Shown here in pieces: positions 23,428 to 32,944 of a stretch of 64,000 nucleotides of DNA (position 1 is the first letter of the stretch; every line of letters begins with the position of its first letter). This DNA comes from Lachnospiraceae bacterium. GTDB lineage: Bacteria > Bacillota > Clostridia > Lachnospirales > Lachnospiraceae. The translations under genes were made by a program, and so were the position numbers. Under the pieces are notes generated by a model, which was given only the letters and a program-made list of their open reading frames with translations, did no database searches and had not been told where the DNA came from. Location: contig QXXL01000008.1 of assembly GCA_009911505.1 (NCBI GenBank), positions 55,928 through 119,927 on the forward strand. Direction: 5' to 3'.

Positions 23428-24094
23428 AGAGTTCCACCCCCTTATCCGGCATCCCTGTTTCTTTCACCAGCCAGATGGGAAAGTCCCATTTCGGCACGAC
23501 ATACACCTCCGTCCGGTTCTCCGTCCCTTCTGCGCTGCAGTAGTAATGGGAACATACTGCCGGGCTGTCGTCTGGCATCACATACATAGCCACAATGTCC
23601 GATACCATATTAACCTCAATATTGTCATGATCCCGCTTTTGGCGGTCGGGCATATCCCTGTCATAGACATGCCGATAAACCAGAACACAATCCCGATACC
23701 GCACCGGCGGCTGTGCCTGGAAAAACCTGCGCATGGCAGGGTATAAAAAAGAGCGGATATAATCCGCTGAACCAGAAGACTTTTTCGGAAGCAGTGCCGG
23801 AATGCGGAGTGCAAACCAGCCCTCTATCGTAAAACCCATTTCAACAGGGATACACTCTGCCATGCAGTTTTCCACATCCGTTTCAGCCATTGGGCATCCT
23901 GTATATGCAGGGAGCCTTCTGGCAAAAAGCACCAGCCCTTCTGAAATTTCTTCCAACTGGAGAGCCGCCTTGTATGCCTCCTCAAGATTCGCATCCTGAT
24001 AAAGCCTCCGCACACATGTAATCTGGGACTCCAGGCTGAGTTTTGCAAACTCTATTTTATCCAGTACTTTTATAAAGGAATTCTCTCCTGCCAT
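23414..24094 (-). CDS. DUF6100-like protein with a RusA-type active-site signature
   Basis: 226 residues from the ATG at 24094 (AGGAGG upstream). The N-terminal about 80 residues are helical. The C-terminal about 130 resemble RusA Holliday-junction resolvase in order: a GWFALRIPALLPKK strand, LVYRHVYD, then RDHDNIE with Asp155 and Asp157, Asp166, and PDDS with Asp175/Asp176. The spacing of Asp155, Asp157 and Asp176 equals that of RusA Asp70, Asp72 and Asp91. The RusA lysine (Lys76) is Val161 here, so activity may be altered or lost. The name DUF6100 is from memory of similar element proteins. Overlaps the DUF5697-like gene by 38 bases. Confidence 0.7.
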   Translation of the reverse strand: MAGENSFIKVLDKIEFAKLSLESQITCVRRLYQDANLEEAYKAALQLEEISEGLVLFARRLPAYTGCPMAETDVENCMAECIPVEMGFTIEGWFALRIPALLPKKSSGSADYIRSFLYPAMRRFFQAQPPVRYRDCVLVYRHVYDRDMPDRQKRDHDNIEVNMVSDIVAMYVMPDDSPAVCSHYYCSAEGTENRTEVYVVPKWDFPIWLVKETGMPDKGVELYEKR

Positions 24095-24626
24095 TTCCAA
24101 CTGCCTCCTCTGAGTAAAAAATAATTTTAGGTTCTTCCTCCCCCTGAAAATCAACGGTTGCGAACAGACATGGCGCATCCGGCAGTTTCAATTTCTCCGC
24201 CATTGCGATATGGGGGACAATAATAATGTATTTCAAATCTTCCTGTGGCTGCAAAAGCCTTAATTGGCTCTGTTCCCCCTCATAGAGAACGACAATCTCA
24301 TACCCGGTATTTTCCTTTAAAAAGAAAAGCTGCGATGGGTAGACCGCAGGATAGTGGGCCATTGGCTCTACATAGTCGATAAACTTAAGCAGCACCCATA
24401 CTGCCAGTATGATGCGCTGATCCGGGCGGCACATAGAATCCAGGCCGATGTAATAGCCGCCTGACACATCTGCTATCTGCATCTGTTTTTTCAGGTTCCG
24501 CAGAACCTTTTCTGCCTTCTTCTCCGGCTTTTGCAGCATCCGGATGATCTGTGTCTTTGGCAATGCCCCATACTGGGACAGCCATTTCACAACGTACTGC
24601 TCATCCTGTAACAGCATTCCTGCCAC
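24057..24626 (-). CDS. DUF5697-like protein
   Basis: 189 residues. The N-terminal about 65 residues form a winged-helix-like region (QYVVKWLSQYGALPKTQIIRML..., VLRNLKKQMQIADVSGGYYIG). The C-terminal part is alpha/beta (YEIVVLYEGEQSQLRLLQPQ, YIIIVPHIAMAEKL, CLFATVDFQGEEEPKIIFYS). This matches the layout of DUF5697 proteins encoded between VirB4 and other genes in Clostridia ICEs. Function unknown; the layout of a winged helix plus a nuclease-like fold resembles replication-relaxation proteins. Preceded by AGGAGG. Confidence 0.72.
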   Translation of the reverse strand: MAGMLLQDEQYVVKWLSQYGALPKTQIIRMLQKPEKKAEKVLRNLKKQMQIADVSGGYYIGLDSMCRPDQRIILAVWVLLKFIDYVEPMAHYPAVYPSQLFFLKENTGYEIVVLYEGEQSQLRLLQPQEDLKYIIIVPHIAMAEKLKLPDAPCLFATVDFQGEEEPKIIFYSEEAVGNGRREFLYKSTG

Positions 24627-24659
24627 CTCCTTGTAAGTATAATAATATAAATAAGTATT

Positions 24660-27218
24660 CTATGCGGAATACGTTTTTTCTCTCTGCCGTTCCCGCAAAA
24701 TTGCTTCCAGTTCTGCCCGGTCTGTGGTAATCATTTCCTGTTCTTCCTTGGAAGCTTTGATTACAACCGGAACCTTATTGTTATTTGAGTATACCAAAGC
24801 TTCTCCTCGCTCGAACCTGGTGATGGAACGCACCTCCGTCTTTGTCAGCTTCAGGACATCCTGGACATAACGTGCTTCGTCCGGCTCCAGATTCAATATG
24901 ATTTTGTTTTTGGAGTTATTGACAATGGCTCTTCCATACTTCCCATCCTCCAGGCTGAAAAAATCCGATAAGTCCTGCGTAGCTGAAATTGCCGCCCCTC
25001 CGAACCCCCGGATTGTCTTGAAAATCGTCAGACAGAACTCTGCAGCCTGTTTATTGGAGGATGCCCCCACAAGCTGCCAGATTTCATCAATCATAATCGC
25101 TTTCTTTTTTGTCCGATCCGCCTTTACATTGTCCCAGACATAATCCAGAGCAATCATCATGCCGACCGGAAGCAGCTTCCCTTTCAGTTCTGACAGATCA
25201 AGGACAATATATTTATTGTTCAAGTCAACATTGGTCTGCTGGTTAAAGGACTGCGCTGAACCAGTGACAAAACGGCTAACAATAACGGCAATCCGCTGCG
25301 TCATTGCATTTTCCAGAAGATTTTTATGGAGATCCCCAAGAATCGGCATAGTTTTCATCTGTGGTTCTGCCGCCTTCTTATTCTCATACAAGGAATCGTT
25401 ATCATGCGTGATACCGAACTCCGCATATGTCTTAATCAGTGCCTCATCCAGCATCTGCTCCTCCTCATTGGTCATATCCGGAATCAGCAGGGAAAAGAAA
25501 ATCATCAGCTGTTGGATCTTCCTTGCAAGCATGGAATCCATCTCGCTGTAATCCATCTCGTCAATCAGTTCCATCTCTGGCGTAATCGTATGCCGGATTT
25601 CCATAACATTGATACAATGCGGGGAACCAGGCGCTATCTTGATATATTGGCCGCCAATCCGGTGACAGGCTCTTTTGAACTCATGCCCTTTGATTGGAGC
25701 CAGGATATAGCACTGGATCCCCCTCATACGCATACGCAACGCAAGCAGCTGAAGCGTAAATGTCTTTCCGGCGCCGCTGGTGCCAAGCAGGTTCAGGTTG
25801 GCATTCTTATTTTTCTTTGTATTAAACAGATCCACAATACATAATGAATTGTTATGCCGGTTGACTCCCAAAAGCACCCCCGTGTCATCGGACATCTCAA
25901 AGCTCGTAAACATATAGGTAGATGCCGCTCCGCTTGTCAGCACATTCCTCTGTGATTTCTTTTCCAGCGATGGGGCAATTTGCAAAAACGGCATCACAGA
26001 ACGCAGTGCTGCCTCCTGCTGGAATTTACAGTCGCTGATATACATATCCATGGATTTTAACATATCGGAAATCTGCTGTTTCCGCCACATCAGCTCTTCA
26101 TATCTTTTCGCGGAAATCGTGACGAATACCGACATATAAAATAAGTCTTCATTGTTATTGGCAATTCCATGCTTGATAAAGTAGCCCGCCTGGATGGAAT
26201 TTGTCAGTTCCTCATAGTCGGTACTGGTGTCCTGCATGCTTTTGAGTTTGGTTCGGTTCAGGCGGATACGCTGCGCCACTTTGTCAATGGTCTTGCTCCG
26301 GTTCTCACGGCGGAGGTGGACATCTATGTCAATCCCTTCACCTGCGTTGATCAGCGCCGACATCCAGCCTGCGCGCACCATTCCAGGATATCCATTCCCT
26401 TTGATATACAAAAACGAATAGTACAGCCCATCCATGACAATATAGTTGTAATGCGTCAGGTCAATCCCACGCGGCGACAAAAAATGCGCCATACGGATAC
26501 GCGGCACCGGGTCCACCCCAATCACCTTATTCCGTGATGCCATCGTGTCAACCACTACTCTGTTCATCCGGGAAGAAAACGGCTCATCCACACAGGAATG
26601 GCGGTTAAAAAACATATATAATATTTCTGCCGTCGCCTCATCCGGATCCCTCGGCTGCAGGATAGAGTTTCCACATTGCAGAAAATATGCTTTTGCGTTC
26701 TGTTCTGCCGTCTGCAGCATCCCATATATCTGGGAAAAATCATCATTGTCTCCCCGCCTGATTTCTTCGTATTGGAAAATTAAAAAGAAACGCCTTGTCA
26801 GCGCTTCCCTGCTCCCCACATCTTTAATCAGACGGATATATCCCTCACCAAGCGACCTGCACTGTCCATTTTCTTCCTCTGCCAGTTCTTCCTGAATCAT
26901 TGCCAAATGCTTATCGGAATCCGCTTTTCTGGTGATGCTTTTAAACTGCAGGCGCATTGGTGAGATTTTCAGCCAGCTCGCAAAGGATGAGATGATACCG
27001 AACTGCTCTTCACCAGAACGGAGCATAAAATTGATTGGCTCAATCTCCAGAATCCTGATAAACCTTCCATCTGTCGTTTCCACAATTCCATGGGTTATGT
27101 TCTTAATCGGAATGAAATCCTGCACAAAATCAAGCTTTTCTGGCCTTTTTCTTCTCTTTTGCTGCTTTTTTCTTTGCTTTTCCACCTTTTTTCCTTTTGC
27201 GGAGCTGTTTTTGCTCAT
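24660..27218 (-). CDS. virB4: VirB4-type conjugation ATPase
   Basis: 852 residues. After a basic, Lys-rich start (residues 1-28), the N-terminal CagE/TrbE-like region (about 30-430) is followed by the ATPase core: Walker A GTSGAGKT (479-486) and Walker B AIMIDEIWQLVG, with an arginine-rich FKTIRGFGGAAISATQDLSDF segment. VirB4 powers assembly of the channel and pilus. It overlaps the PrgI-like gene by 89 bases. The long overlap codes for the Lys-rich end of one protein and the start of the other. Confidence 0.93.
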   Translation of the reverse strand: MSKNSSAKGKKVEKQRKKQQKRRKRPEKLDFVQDFIPIKNITHGIVETTDGRFIRILEIEPINFMLRSGEEQFGIISSFASWLKISPMRLQFKSITRKADSDKHLAMIQEELAEEENGQCRSLGEGYIRLIKDVGSREALTRRFFLIFQYEEIRRGDNDDFSQIYGMLQTAEQNAKAYFLQCGNSILQPRDPDEATAEILYMFFNRHSCVDEPFSSRMNRVVVDTMASRNKVIGVDPVPRIRMAHFLSPRGIDLTHYNYIVMDGLYYSFLYIKGNGYPGMVRAGWMSALINAGEGIDIDVHLRRENRSKTIDKVAQRIRLNRTKLKSMQDTSTDYEELTNSIQAGYFIKHGIANNNEDLFYMSVFVTISAKRYEELMWRKQQISDMLKSMDMYISDCKFQQEAALRSVMPFLQIAPSLEKKSQRNVLTSGAASTYMFTSFEMSDDTGVLLGVNRHNNSLCIVDLFNTKKNKNANLNLLGTSGAGKTFTLQLLALRMRMRGIQCYILAPIKGHEFKRACHRIGGQYIKIAPGSPHCINVMEIRHTITPEMELIDEMDYSEMDSMLARKIQQLMIFFSLLIPDMTNEEEQMLDEALIKTYAEFGITHDNDSLYENKKAAEPQMKTMPILGDLHKNLLENAMTQRIAVIVSRFVTGSAQSFNQQTNVDLNNKYIVLDLSELKGKLLPVGMMIALDYVWDNVKADRTKKKAIMIDEIWQLVGASSNKQAAEFCLTIFKTIRGFGGAAISATQDLSDFFSLEDGKYGRAIVNNSKNKIILNLEPDEARYVQDVLKLTKTEVRSITRFERGEALVYSNNNKVPVVIKASKEEQEMITTDRAELEAILRERQREKTYSA

Positions 27219-27546
27219 AATGATATCCCACCCTTCTGAAATGTAGTTTTCTTTTTGTTGCCATATGACGGATTATATGGAGCAGGTATTGAAAAAGAGA
27301 GTCTCCGTCAACCCCCATCATAGCGATAACGGCTGTCGGCAAAATCGTCACGGTCATAACGACAATGCATATGGTTTCCGGCATTGGAATCAGCATCAGT
27401 TCCGGATATCCTAAAAGCACTACCAGGATAACCGCTTCCACCGCATTCCGCGGCTCCAGCATACCCCCAAAAATCTTTCCTGAGTCTGTATAGTTCGCTG
27501 GTATGGCATATATGTTGTTGTATTCTTTCTCATCCAAACGGTTCAC
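27130..27546 (-). CDS. PrgI-like membrane protein (VirB3-type)
   Basis: 138 residues with two transmembrane helices (about 35-53 and 57-80) after IYAIPANYTDSGKIFGGM, the usual PrgI opening, and a long Lys-rich cytoplasmic tail (KKGGKAKKKAAKEKKKARK). PrgI proteins take the VirB3 place next to VirB4 in Gram-positive transfer systems. It overlaps virB4 by 89 bases and touches the hydrolase gene upstream (ATGA), so all are translated together. Confidence 0.85.
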   Translation of the reverse strand: MNRLDEKEYNNIYAIPANYTDSGKIFGGMLEPRNAVEAVILVVLLGYPELMLIPMPETICIVVMTVTILPTAVIAMMGVDGDSLFQYLLHIIRHMATKRKLHFRRVGYHYEQKQLRKRKKGGKAKKKAAKEKKKARKA

Positions 27547-29531
27547 CTTCCTAATCTGTAAATTGTTGCTGTTGTCCTGTAACGTCCAAGCCGCAGCGCC
27601 TCATTATGGTCCGGAACATAAATATCCACACGGTGTATGTCATTTTCAATCCCAGAACCGCCACGGTCTTCTACGGTATATATCGTACCGTTAATCATAA
27701 TCTGTGTCCCAAAAGGATAATGGCTGGACATGGCTACCATTCCCCTGGAAGCCAGCTTTCCGCTGGCGGTAATGCCGTTTGCATTGCTTCCGCAGCATTT
27801 TGCGCAGGCACAGTAATGTGTCACATCCACTTCCAGAGTTAAAATTGGCGTGCCTTGGACATTCTCTGGAACTGGCGCATCAAAATCCACGCCTTTTGGC
27901 CTGCGTAATTCCAGTGTTGCTTCATAACTTGGCGAATTTAAAACAACGCCCTTTCCACTGGACGAATGTACCCACATACGTTTTCCATTTTCCCCATACC
28001 CGGCAAAAATAAGCACATGGCTCCATCCCTGCCCATCCGATTCTTTCAGGAATCCTAAATCCCCAGGAAGAAGCTCACTTGCAGAAACAGAAACCGATTC
28101 TTCCCACTGACCTGATGTTCCTCCATAAAGGTTCACTCCCAAAGCCGTCTTATATGTCCAGTCGGTAAAGCCAGAGCAATCCAGCCCATAAGGGCGGATG
28201 GTCCCACTTGTCGTAGAGCCTGCAGCCGTCACCAGCTTCGGCATATTCCATTCGTCATTCCATCCCGGTCCTGACTTGCCTCCCCAAAAATATGGTACTT
28301 TCCCTACCAGAGAAAGGGCTGTTGTCAAAATATGCTTTCTGGTAGCATTACAATTTTGTTGATTTACAAAAGCAACCAGTTCCTCATCCGTCAGGGGAAC
28401 AGCCTGCCCGTTTCCAACCGTTCCGTACAGCGTCATTTTGAGTGCCGTGGCCATCTTTTGAATTGCTTCTCCATAAGTGATTCCGAATCGTTCATATGGG
28501 GCATTCAGGTCAATCCCAAATGCTGTTGCAATCACTGTATCATCGAATGGATGGATGGTGCATTCCATATATTTGACTATTTCCGTTCCTGGTGAAACAG
28601 TTTCTTTCCCATCTGCCTGATAATAGGTTTCTTCTGTAGTGCCGGTAATCTCACTGCCAGAGTATACCGGAAGAGATACTGTCACGCTTTTATATGCGTC
28701 AATCTCAACCGCCTGGTCACTGGTATGGGCTTCATCTGGCAGATAATAAGTCATTTCTGCGGTTTCATACCGATATTGCGCCACCCCGTTCACCGTTCCT
28801 ATCTTCACTTTATTCGTTACAACTGTCAATGTAACTGGTTTATAAGTATAATAAGTGACCGGAATGATGACCTCTTTCTGTTTTTCCTCTGCCGTTACCT
28901 GGAACATACTGGAAGCAACATTGCCAAGTTTTGCAACCATATCCTCTTTCTTCGTATTCTGCTGCTTCATGGATGCTGAGTATGCCGCCAGAATATAGCT
29001 GACGTCATATCCGGATGAACTTTGCGCATAATTAATCAGCGCTTCCATGGATAAATCGTAATCATGTCCGCTATCGGCTATGATCTCCTCCACTTTAGCA
29101 AGTGCCTGATCATAACCATCATCCACCACATCGGAAACTGCCCCTGCCATTTCCGCATAAACTGCAATCGGTGTGACACCCTCTGCTGGCTTGTTCCCAT
29201 CCAACCCAAATATACTGTTAAAGACAATCGAAGGCAGCGAAACTACCATGACGACCAGAAACAACAGAGCCAGGCAGATGCAGACCAGAACCTTGAACAG
29301 CGTATGCCGCATAGACCAGGCAGCCGAAAGGACAGCTCCCCAGGGACCTCCTGTGGCGGTTCCCGCTGCGATTTCAGCAGCAGCTTTTCCACCCTCTGTA
29401 CTGGCTTTTACAGCCGCAGCAGCAGCGTTGGCTGTCTGCCCAGTCTGGCTGGCCGCTTTCGCCATTTGATGAGCTGCCTGTCCATAATTGTCAGCGCCGT
29501 CACCAATCTGCTGTTTTGACGGTTCTGCCAT
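27543..29531 (-). CDS. Cell-wall hydrolase: NlpC/P60 plus 3D domain
   Basis: 662 residues from the ATG at 29531 (AGGTG six bases upstream). An Ala-rich cytoplasmic start and one membrane helix (about 80-105) are followed by an extracellular spacer. An NlpC/P60 peptidase domain follows (catalytic Cys in GLDCSGFTDW, His in WSHVLIFAG). The last 90 residues are a 3D domain (YCACAKCCGSNANGITASGK, VEDRGGSG, HRVDIYV), usually linked to transglycosylase-type cutting. Such two-headed enzymes open the peptidoglycan for the mating channel. Confidence 0.9.
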   Translation of the reverse strand: MAEPSKQQIGDGADNYGQAAHQMAKAASQTGQTANAAAAAVKASTEGGKAAAEIAAGTATGGPWGAVLSAAWSMRHTLFKVLVCICLALLFLVVMVVSLPSIVFNSIFGLDGNKPAEGVTPIAVYAEMAGAVSDVVDDGYDQALAKVEEIIADSGHDYDLSMEALINYAQSSSGYDVSYILAAYSASMKQQNTKKEDMVAKLGNVASSMFQVTAEEKQKEVIIPVTYYTYKPVTLTVVTNKVKIGTVNGVAQYRYETAEMTYYLPDEAHTSDQAVEIDAYKSVTVSLPVYSGSEITGTTEETYYQADGKETVSPGTEIVKYMECTIHPFDDTVIATAFGIDLNAPYERFGITYGEAIQKMATALKMTLYGTVGNGQAVPLTDEELVAFVNQQNCNATRKHILTTALSLVGKVPYFWGGKSGPGWNDEWNMPKLVTAAGSTTSGTIRPYGLDCSGFTDWTYKTALGVNLYGGTSGQWEESVSVSASELLPGDLGFLKESDGQGWSHVLIFAGYGENGKRMWVHSSSGKGVVLNSPSYEATLELRRPKGVDFDAPVPENVQGTPILTLEVDVTHYCACAKCCGSNANGITASGKLASRGMVAMSSHYPFGTQIMINGTIYTVEDRGGSGIENDIHRVDIYVPDHNEALRLGRYRTTATIYRLGR

Positions 29532-29596
29532 TTTCTTCACCTCCCACTACTATTTCAAATTGCATCCCTACAGCATACTTCCTGCCAGAAACACAC

Positions 29597-29631
29597 AGAA
29601 AACCAGACCTGGCTCCCAAATCTGGCTTTCT
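29597..29631 (-). terminator. Hairpin between VirB6-like and hydrolase genes
   Basis: AGAAAACCAGA (29597-29607) faces TCTGGCTTTCT (29621-29631) with one mismatch. The minus-strand tract after it is only partly T-rich, so it may be a weak terminator or mRNA-processing site. Confidence 0.45.
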
Positions 29632-29640
29632 GTTTCCTAA

Positions 29641-31737
29641 TTATCTTTTGCGTTTCGGCGGCTTATTTCCCAGATCCTTCCTTGGTTTCGGCTCCTCGAA
29701 GCGTGCCGGTGTCTGCCTGTACCGCACGGTTTCCACCGATACGGAACGTACATTCTCGCCATCATATACGGGCTTCTCGTTTTCATACACAGGCCTGCGC
29801 TCAACAGAAGCCTCTCCATGCACTGCATACCACTGTCCTCCATGTGCATCCTCAAATACCTGGTAATCACCCCGAGGTGTTGCATACTGCGTAGTATCAT
29901 AAAACATTGTTCCTGATCCGTTTTCATTACGGACTTCAAAATGTCCTTCTGAACGGCCCGAACCGTCCACAGACGATATTTTCTGCTCATATCCCGGCAT
30001 AAACTGCTGGAACTGTGCCTGGTTGTACATAGCTGCTGTATCTCCAGATTCAAATTCCGGCGCTTCGGCGTGCTGTTGCATTGCGTACCAGTCTACGCCG
30101 TTTGCGGACTGCATAACGGTATGCGGTGCATCCGGCTCATCATAGTAAGCACTGTTATACCACAAGGAATTGCTGCCATCGCTGCCGCTCGCCTCGATAA
30201 CGCCATCCCCGACTGTCCGAAGCGTCGTACCCTCTGCTGCGTATGGGAATGTTTGCGCAACCTGAGCCGCTTCGGAAATATCCCCGGAAAATGCAGGTGC
30301 ATCATAAAACGCCCCTGCTCCTGCCCCGGATGCCATCTGATACCACTGGCTTCCATCCGATGCAGTAACAACAGAATGCGGCCCATCCGGTTTATCAAAC
30401 TGGGCAGCATGATACATCTCCACATTAGAACCCTGTCCATTTGCAACTGTCGCCACAGTACTGATCCGGCCACCAGATATCTGCGTATCTTTCAGCTGAT
30501 ATCCTCCAAGCTGCGGCATATAATTTCCGAGACTGCGGTCCGCAATATCTCCGGCAATGCTTCCTGATACATTTGGGCTTCTGGATGCAACTGAAGAAAT
30601 AGATTCTCCGGTAAGAACCGCTCCATTACGGGCTGCCATTCCTCCAAAGGCACGACCTACAAAGCCAACGCTTCCACCAGCTCCCATGCGCACTCCACCA
30701 TCCACAACTGCATCCCTCACATAGCTGTTGCCTTTAAATTTGCTGGCAAAACCAGCCGCAAACCCGCTTGCAGCTGCCCCGGTTCCGGTTACGGCACTTC
30801 CGCTCTTTCCAAAAACGCTTCCAGCGCTTCTGACTCCTCCTCCCATGCCACTAATCACCCGCGCCGCCATCAGAAGCTCCATGCCCATACTGGAACCAGT
30901 CTGGGCTACATTCAGCCCTATAGAGGCAAGGTACGAGTCAAATTTCTGTGCCGTCTTTAAAAATGCCAAGGCACAGAACAGCCATAGGAAAATGCTGCCC
31001 TGCCCAGTTGAGAGCGCGCCGCCGTTTCCTATATACTGCCCTACGGAAGAATTGAATCCCCGTAAAAACCATACATTCATCACAAGCAAAAGCAACTGGG
31101 AGCCTACCATACGGCACCAGCTTTTAAATACTGGTACCGTTGTTTTGGAAGCCCCCATGGAAAATGCCAAAGGGGATGTGTAACAAAGAACGCCAACTAC
31201 GATATACCGCTCCACTGTTTCCAGCAACAGCTTAAAATAGTTCCATCCAAGGGAAATTTCCAGGATAATCAAAAGCAGCAGCCCTACCACAGATACAACA
31301 GCAACAATCGTAGTCAGTCCATTTGACAATGCCTCCTCCACACCAGCAAAAGTAAAATCCTCTCCTGTCATACTGATATCCATAAGCGCCGTATAGGGTG
31401 CCCTGGCAATATCCAGAGTAAGCATAAAAATCGGTCTGGCATACCCAATCAGCACTGCAGAGATAGAACTTCTTGCGAGCAACGTCCATGGGTTTTCCGC
31501 TTCTGTAATCGGGCCTCCAAACACCCGGAATAGCTGCCATACCGTAATCAGGAACAGAACCGCCCAAGCTGTATACTGTATAACCGTAAAGGCTTTATTC
31601 ACAAACGGAAAATATTCTTCCATCGCTGTCATGTCCGTTCCAAGCGCCTGCAGAAACAGGCCGGAAACCGCATCCATCATCTGAGACACGATACTGCTAA
31701 TCCAGTTCACAATCCCTTCAAATACCCAGTCAAGCAT
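29641..31737 (-). CDS. VirB6-like channel protein with C-terminal repeat domain
   Basis: 698 residues. The first about 300 carry six to eight membrane helices (AFTVIQYTAWAVLFLITVWQLF, IVAVVSVVGLLLLIILE, etc.), typical of the VirB6/TrbL inner-membrane core. A Gly/Ala/Ser-rich section and a long hydrophilic tail follow. In the tail three repeats of about 22 residues share PxxPH-V-x-x-x-x-G-x-x-WY (FDKPDGPHSVV...WYQM; YDEPDAPHTVM...WYAM; YATPRGDYQVF...WYAV). The end is basic (PKPRKDLGNKPPKRKR). The tail may act outside or contact the hydrolase next door. Confidence 0.82.
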   Translation of the reverse strand: MLDWVFEGIVNWISSIVSQMMDAVSGLFLQALGTDMTAMEEYFPFVNKAFTVIQYTAWAVLFLITVWQLFRVFGGPITEAENPWTLLARSSISAVLIGYARPIFMLTLDIARAPYTALMDISMTGEDFTFAGVEEALSNGLTTIVAVVSVVGLLLLIILEISLGWNYFKLLLETVERYIVVGVLCYTSPLAFSMGASKTTVPVFKSWCRMVGSQLLLLVMNVWFLRGFNSSVGQYIGNGGALSTGQGSIFLWLFCALAFLKTAQKFDSYLASIGLNVAQTGSSMGMELLMAARVISGMGGGVRSAGSVFGKSGSAVTGTGAAASGFAAGFASKFKGNSYVRDAVVDGGVRMGAGGSVGFVGRAFGGMAARNGAVLTGESISSVASRSPNVSGSIAGDIADRSLGNYMPQLGGYQLKDTQISGGRISTVATVANGQGSNVEMYHAAQFDKPDGPHSVVTASDGSQWYQMASGAGAGAFYDAPAFSGDISEAAQVAQTFPYAAEGTTLRTVGDGVIEASGSDGSNSLWYNSAYYDEPDAPHTVMQSANGVDWYAMQQHAEAPEFESGDTAAMYNQAQFQQFMPGYEQKISSVDGSGRSEGHFEVRNENGSGTMFYDTTQYATPRGDYQVFEDAHGGQWYAVHGEASVERRPVYENEKPVYDGENVRSVSVETVRYRQTPARFEEPKPRKDLGNKPPKRKR

Positions 31738-31771
31738 CTCTTATCACCTCCCATCTGGCTTGACCTGGAAA

Positions 31772-32131
31772 TTAACCAGTGTAATTTCCACCGGCAATCA
31801 ACGGCTTCAGGTAAGCAACAATAAAGCCCAGTGAATTGAGCACAATCCATGTAACCACAATCCGCTTCAGCCAACTGGTTGCTTCATCCACCGCACGCTG
31901 GTTTCTGGAAACCATCCTGACAATCAGCGCAATCGCAGCAGCTGTGACTGCAACAATTGTACTGATTCCCACCAACTGGCCATACACATCTTTCATAATC
32001 TTTGAAAAACGATCCCACATCGTGTCGGCCATAACTGGCTGCAGAGAAATAAGCATGGCGCATACCATCCCCACCAGCGACCAGTAGGCAGTTTTCAGGT
32101 GAATCCTGCCCTTTTTCAGTTGTTTTGCCAT
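31772..32131 (-). CDS. VirB2-like (Maff2-type) pilin protein
   Basis: 119 residues from the ATG at 32131 (AGGAGGTG upstream). A basic N-terminus and signal-like helix (about 16-35, ending VMADT), then two more membrane helices (about 52-72, SWLKRIVVTWIVLNSLGFIVAYL). Size and topology fit TrbC/VirB2-type pilins and the Maff2 family placed just upstream of VirB6 in Gram-positive elements. The signal peptidase encoded in the element could process it. Pilus formation is not shown. Confidence 0.7.
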   Translation of the reverse strand: MAKQLKKGRIHLKTAYWSLVGMVCAMLISLQPVMADTMWDRFSKIMKDVYGQLVGISTIVAVTAAAIALIVRMVSRNQRAVDEATSWLKRIVVTWIVLNSLGFIVAYLKPLIAGGNYTG

Positions 32132-32311
32132 ACGAAAGCACCTCCTTTGATTATTGGCATATAAAAATGCCACTCCAAAAGCATACAGCTTCTGAAATGG
32201 CATCTCCTATGCCCTCTCCCAATTTGGGACGATATCAGTATACCTCTTTTCCATTTGCATGTCATCGGCTCTATAATGCCAATTTTGTGCCACTTTACTG
32301 CCATTCCTTTT

Positions 32312-32944
32312 TCACTCCATCCCCTCCATAAGCGTAATCACCTCCAGCCAAAAATCCACATCCTTTGCCGGTGCTGCCCATAGCCGGATAGACAGAACCG
32401 TAATGGCCTGCTGGCGGAGACGGTAATAGTGCCGGGAGGACATGTCCAACCGATATAGAATCTCCGTATGATTCAAGTGTTCTGGAGATATGTATGTCAG
32501 ATAGATTAGCTGATACAGCTTCTCACCATTTTCCGGCTTTTTTTTCAATACCGTAAGCGCCTCATTCACCCGATCTAACAGCAGTCTTGTTTTCTGTATT
32601 CCCTCCATCCGGTTCTCAAGCTTCCGGTTTCCCATTGCCATTTCCACATCCATATGCTCAATCAGAGTATCTACTCCCTCAAAAGGCTTCTCCAGTTCCT
32701 CCGCAATTGTTTCCGGGAAACATTCCATCATCCAGACAATGGTTCGGTACTGCTGCATGAGCATAAGTGTATTGTGGTAGCTGTTCCTGGTTTTCTCCTG
32801 TTTTGCAGAACGCACCTTTTCACTGTCAATCTCCTGGTCAGCAAGGATCCCCCTCTTTGTCAACAGACTGATAAATGCATCTGACTGTGCTAAAATCTTT
32901 TCTTCCTGCTGTTCATACAGCTTTCTTTCATCCTGTCTACTCAT
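32312..32944 (-). CDS. Hypothetical protein with sigma-4-like C-terminus
   Basis: About 210 residues; starts at the ATG at 32944, overlapping the preceding gene's stop by 8 bases. Long helices with many charged residues (RQDERKLYEQQEEKIL, LENRMEGIQKTRLLLDRVNEAL). The C-terminal region LNHTEILYRLDMSSRHYYRLRQQAITVLSIRLW resembles the sigma-region-4 HTH of ArpU/phage late-gene regulators. It could regulate the transfer genes that follow it. No exact family. Confidence 0.6.
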   Translation of the reverse strand: MSRQDERKLYEQQEEKILAQSDAFISLLTKRGILADQEIDSEKVRSAKQEKTRNSYHNTLMLMQQYRTIVWMMECFPETIAEELEKPFEGVDTLIEHMDVEMAMGNRKLENRMEGIQKTRLLLDRVNEALTVLKKKPENGEKLYQLIYLTYISPEHLNHTEILYRLDMSSRHYYRLRQQAITVLSIRLWAAPAKDVDFWLEVITLMEGME

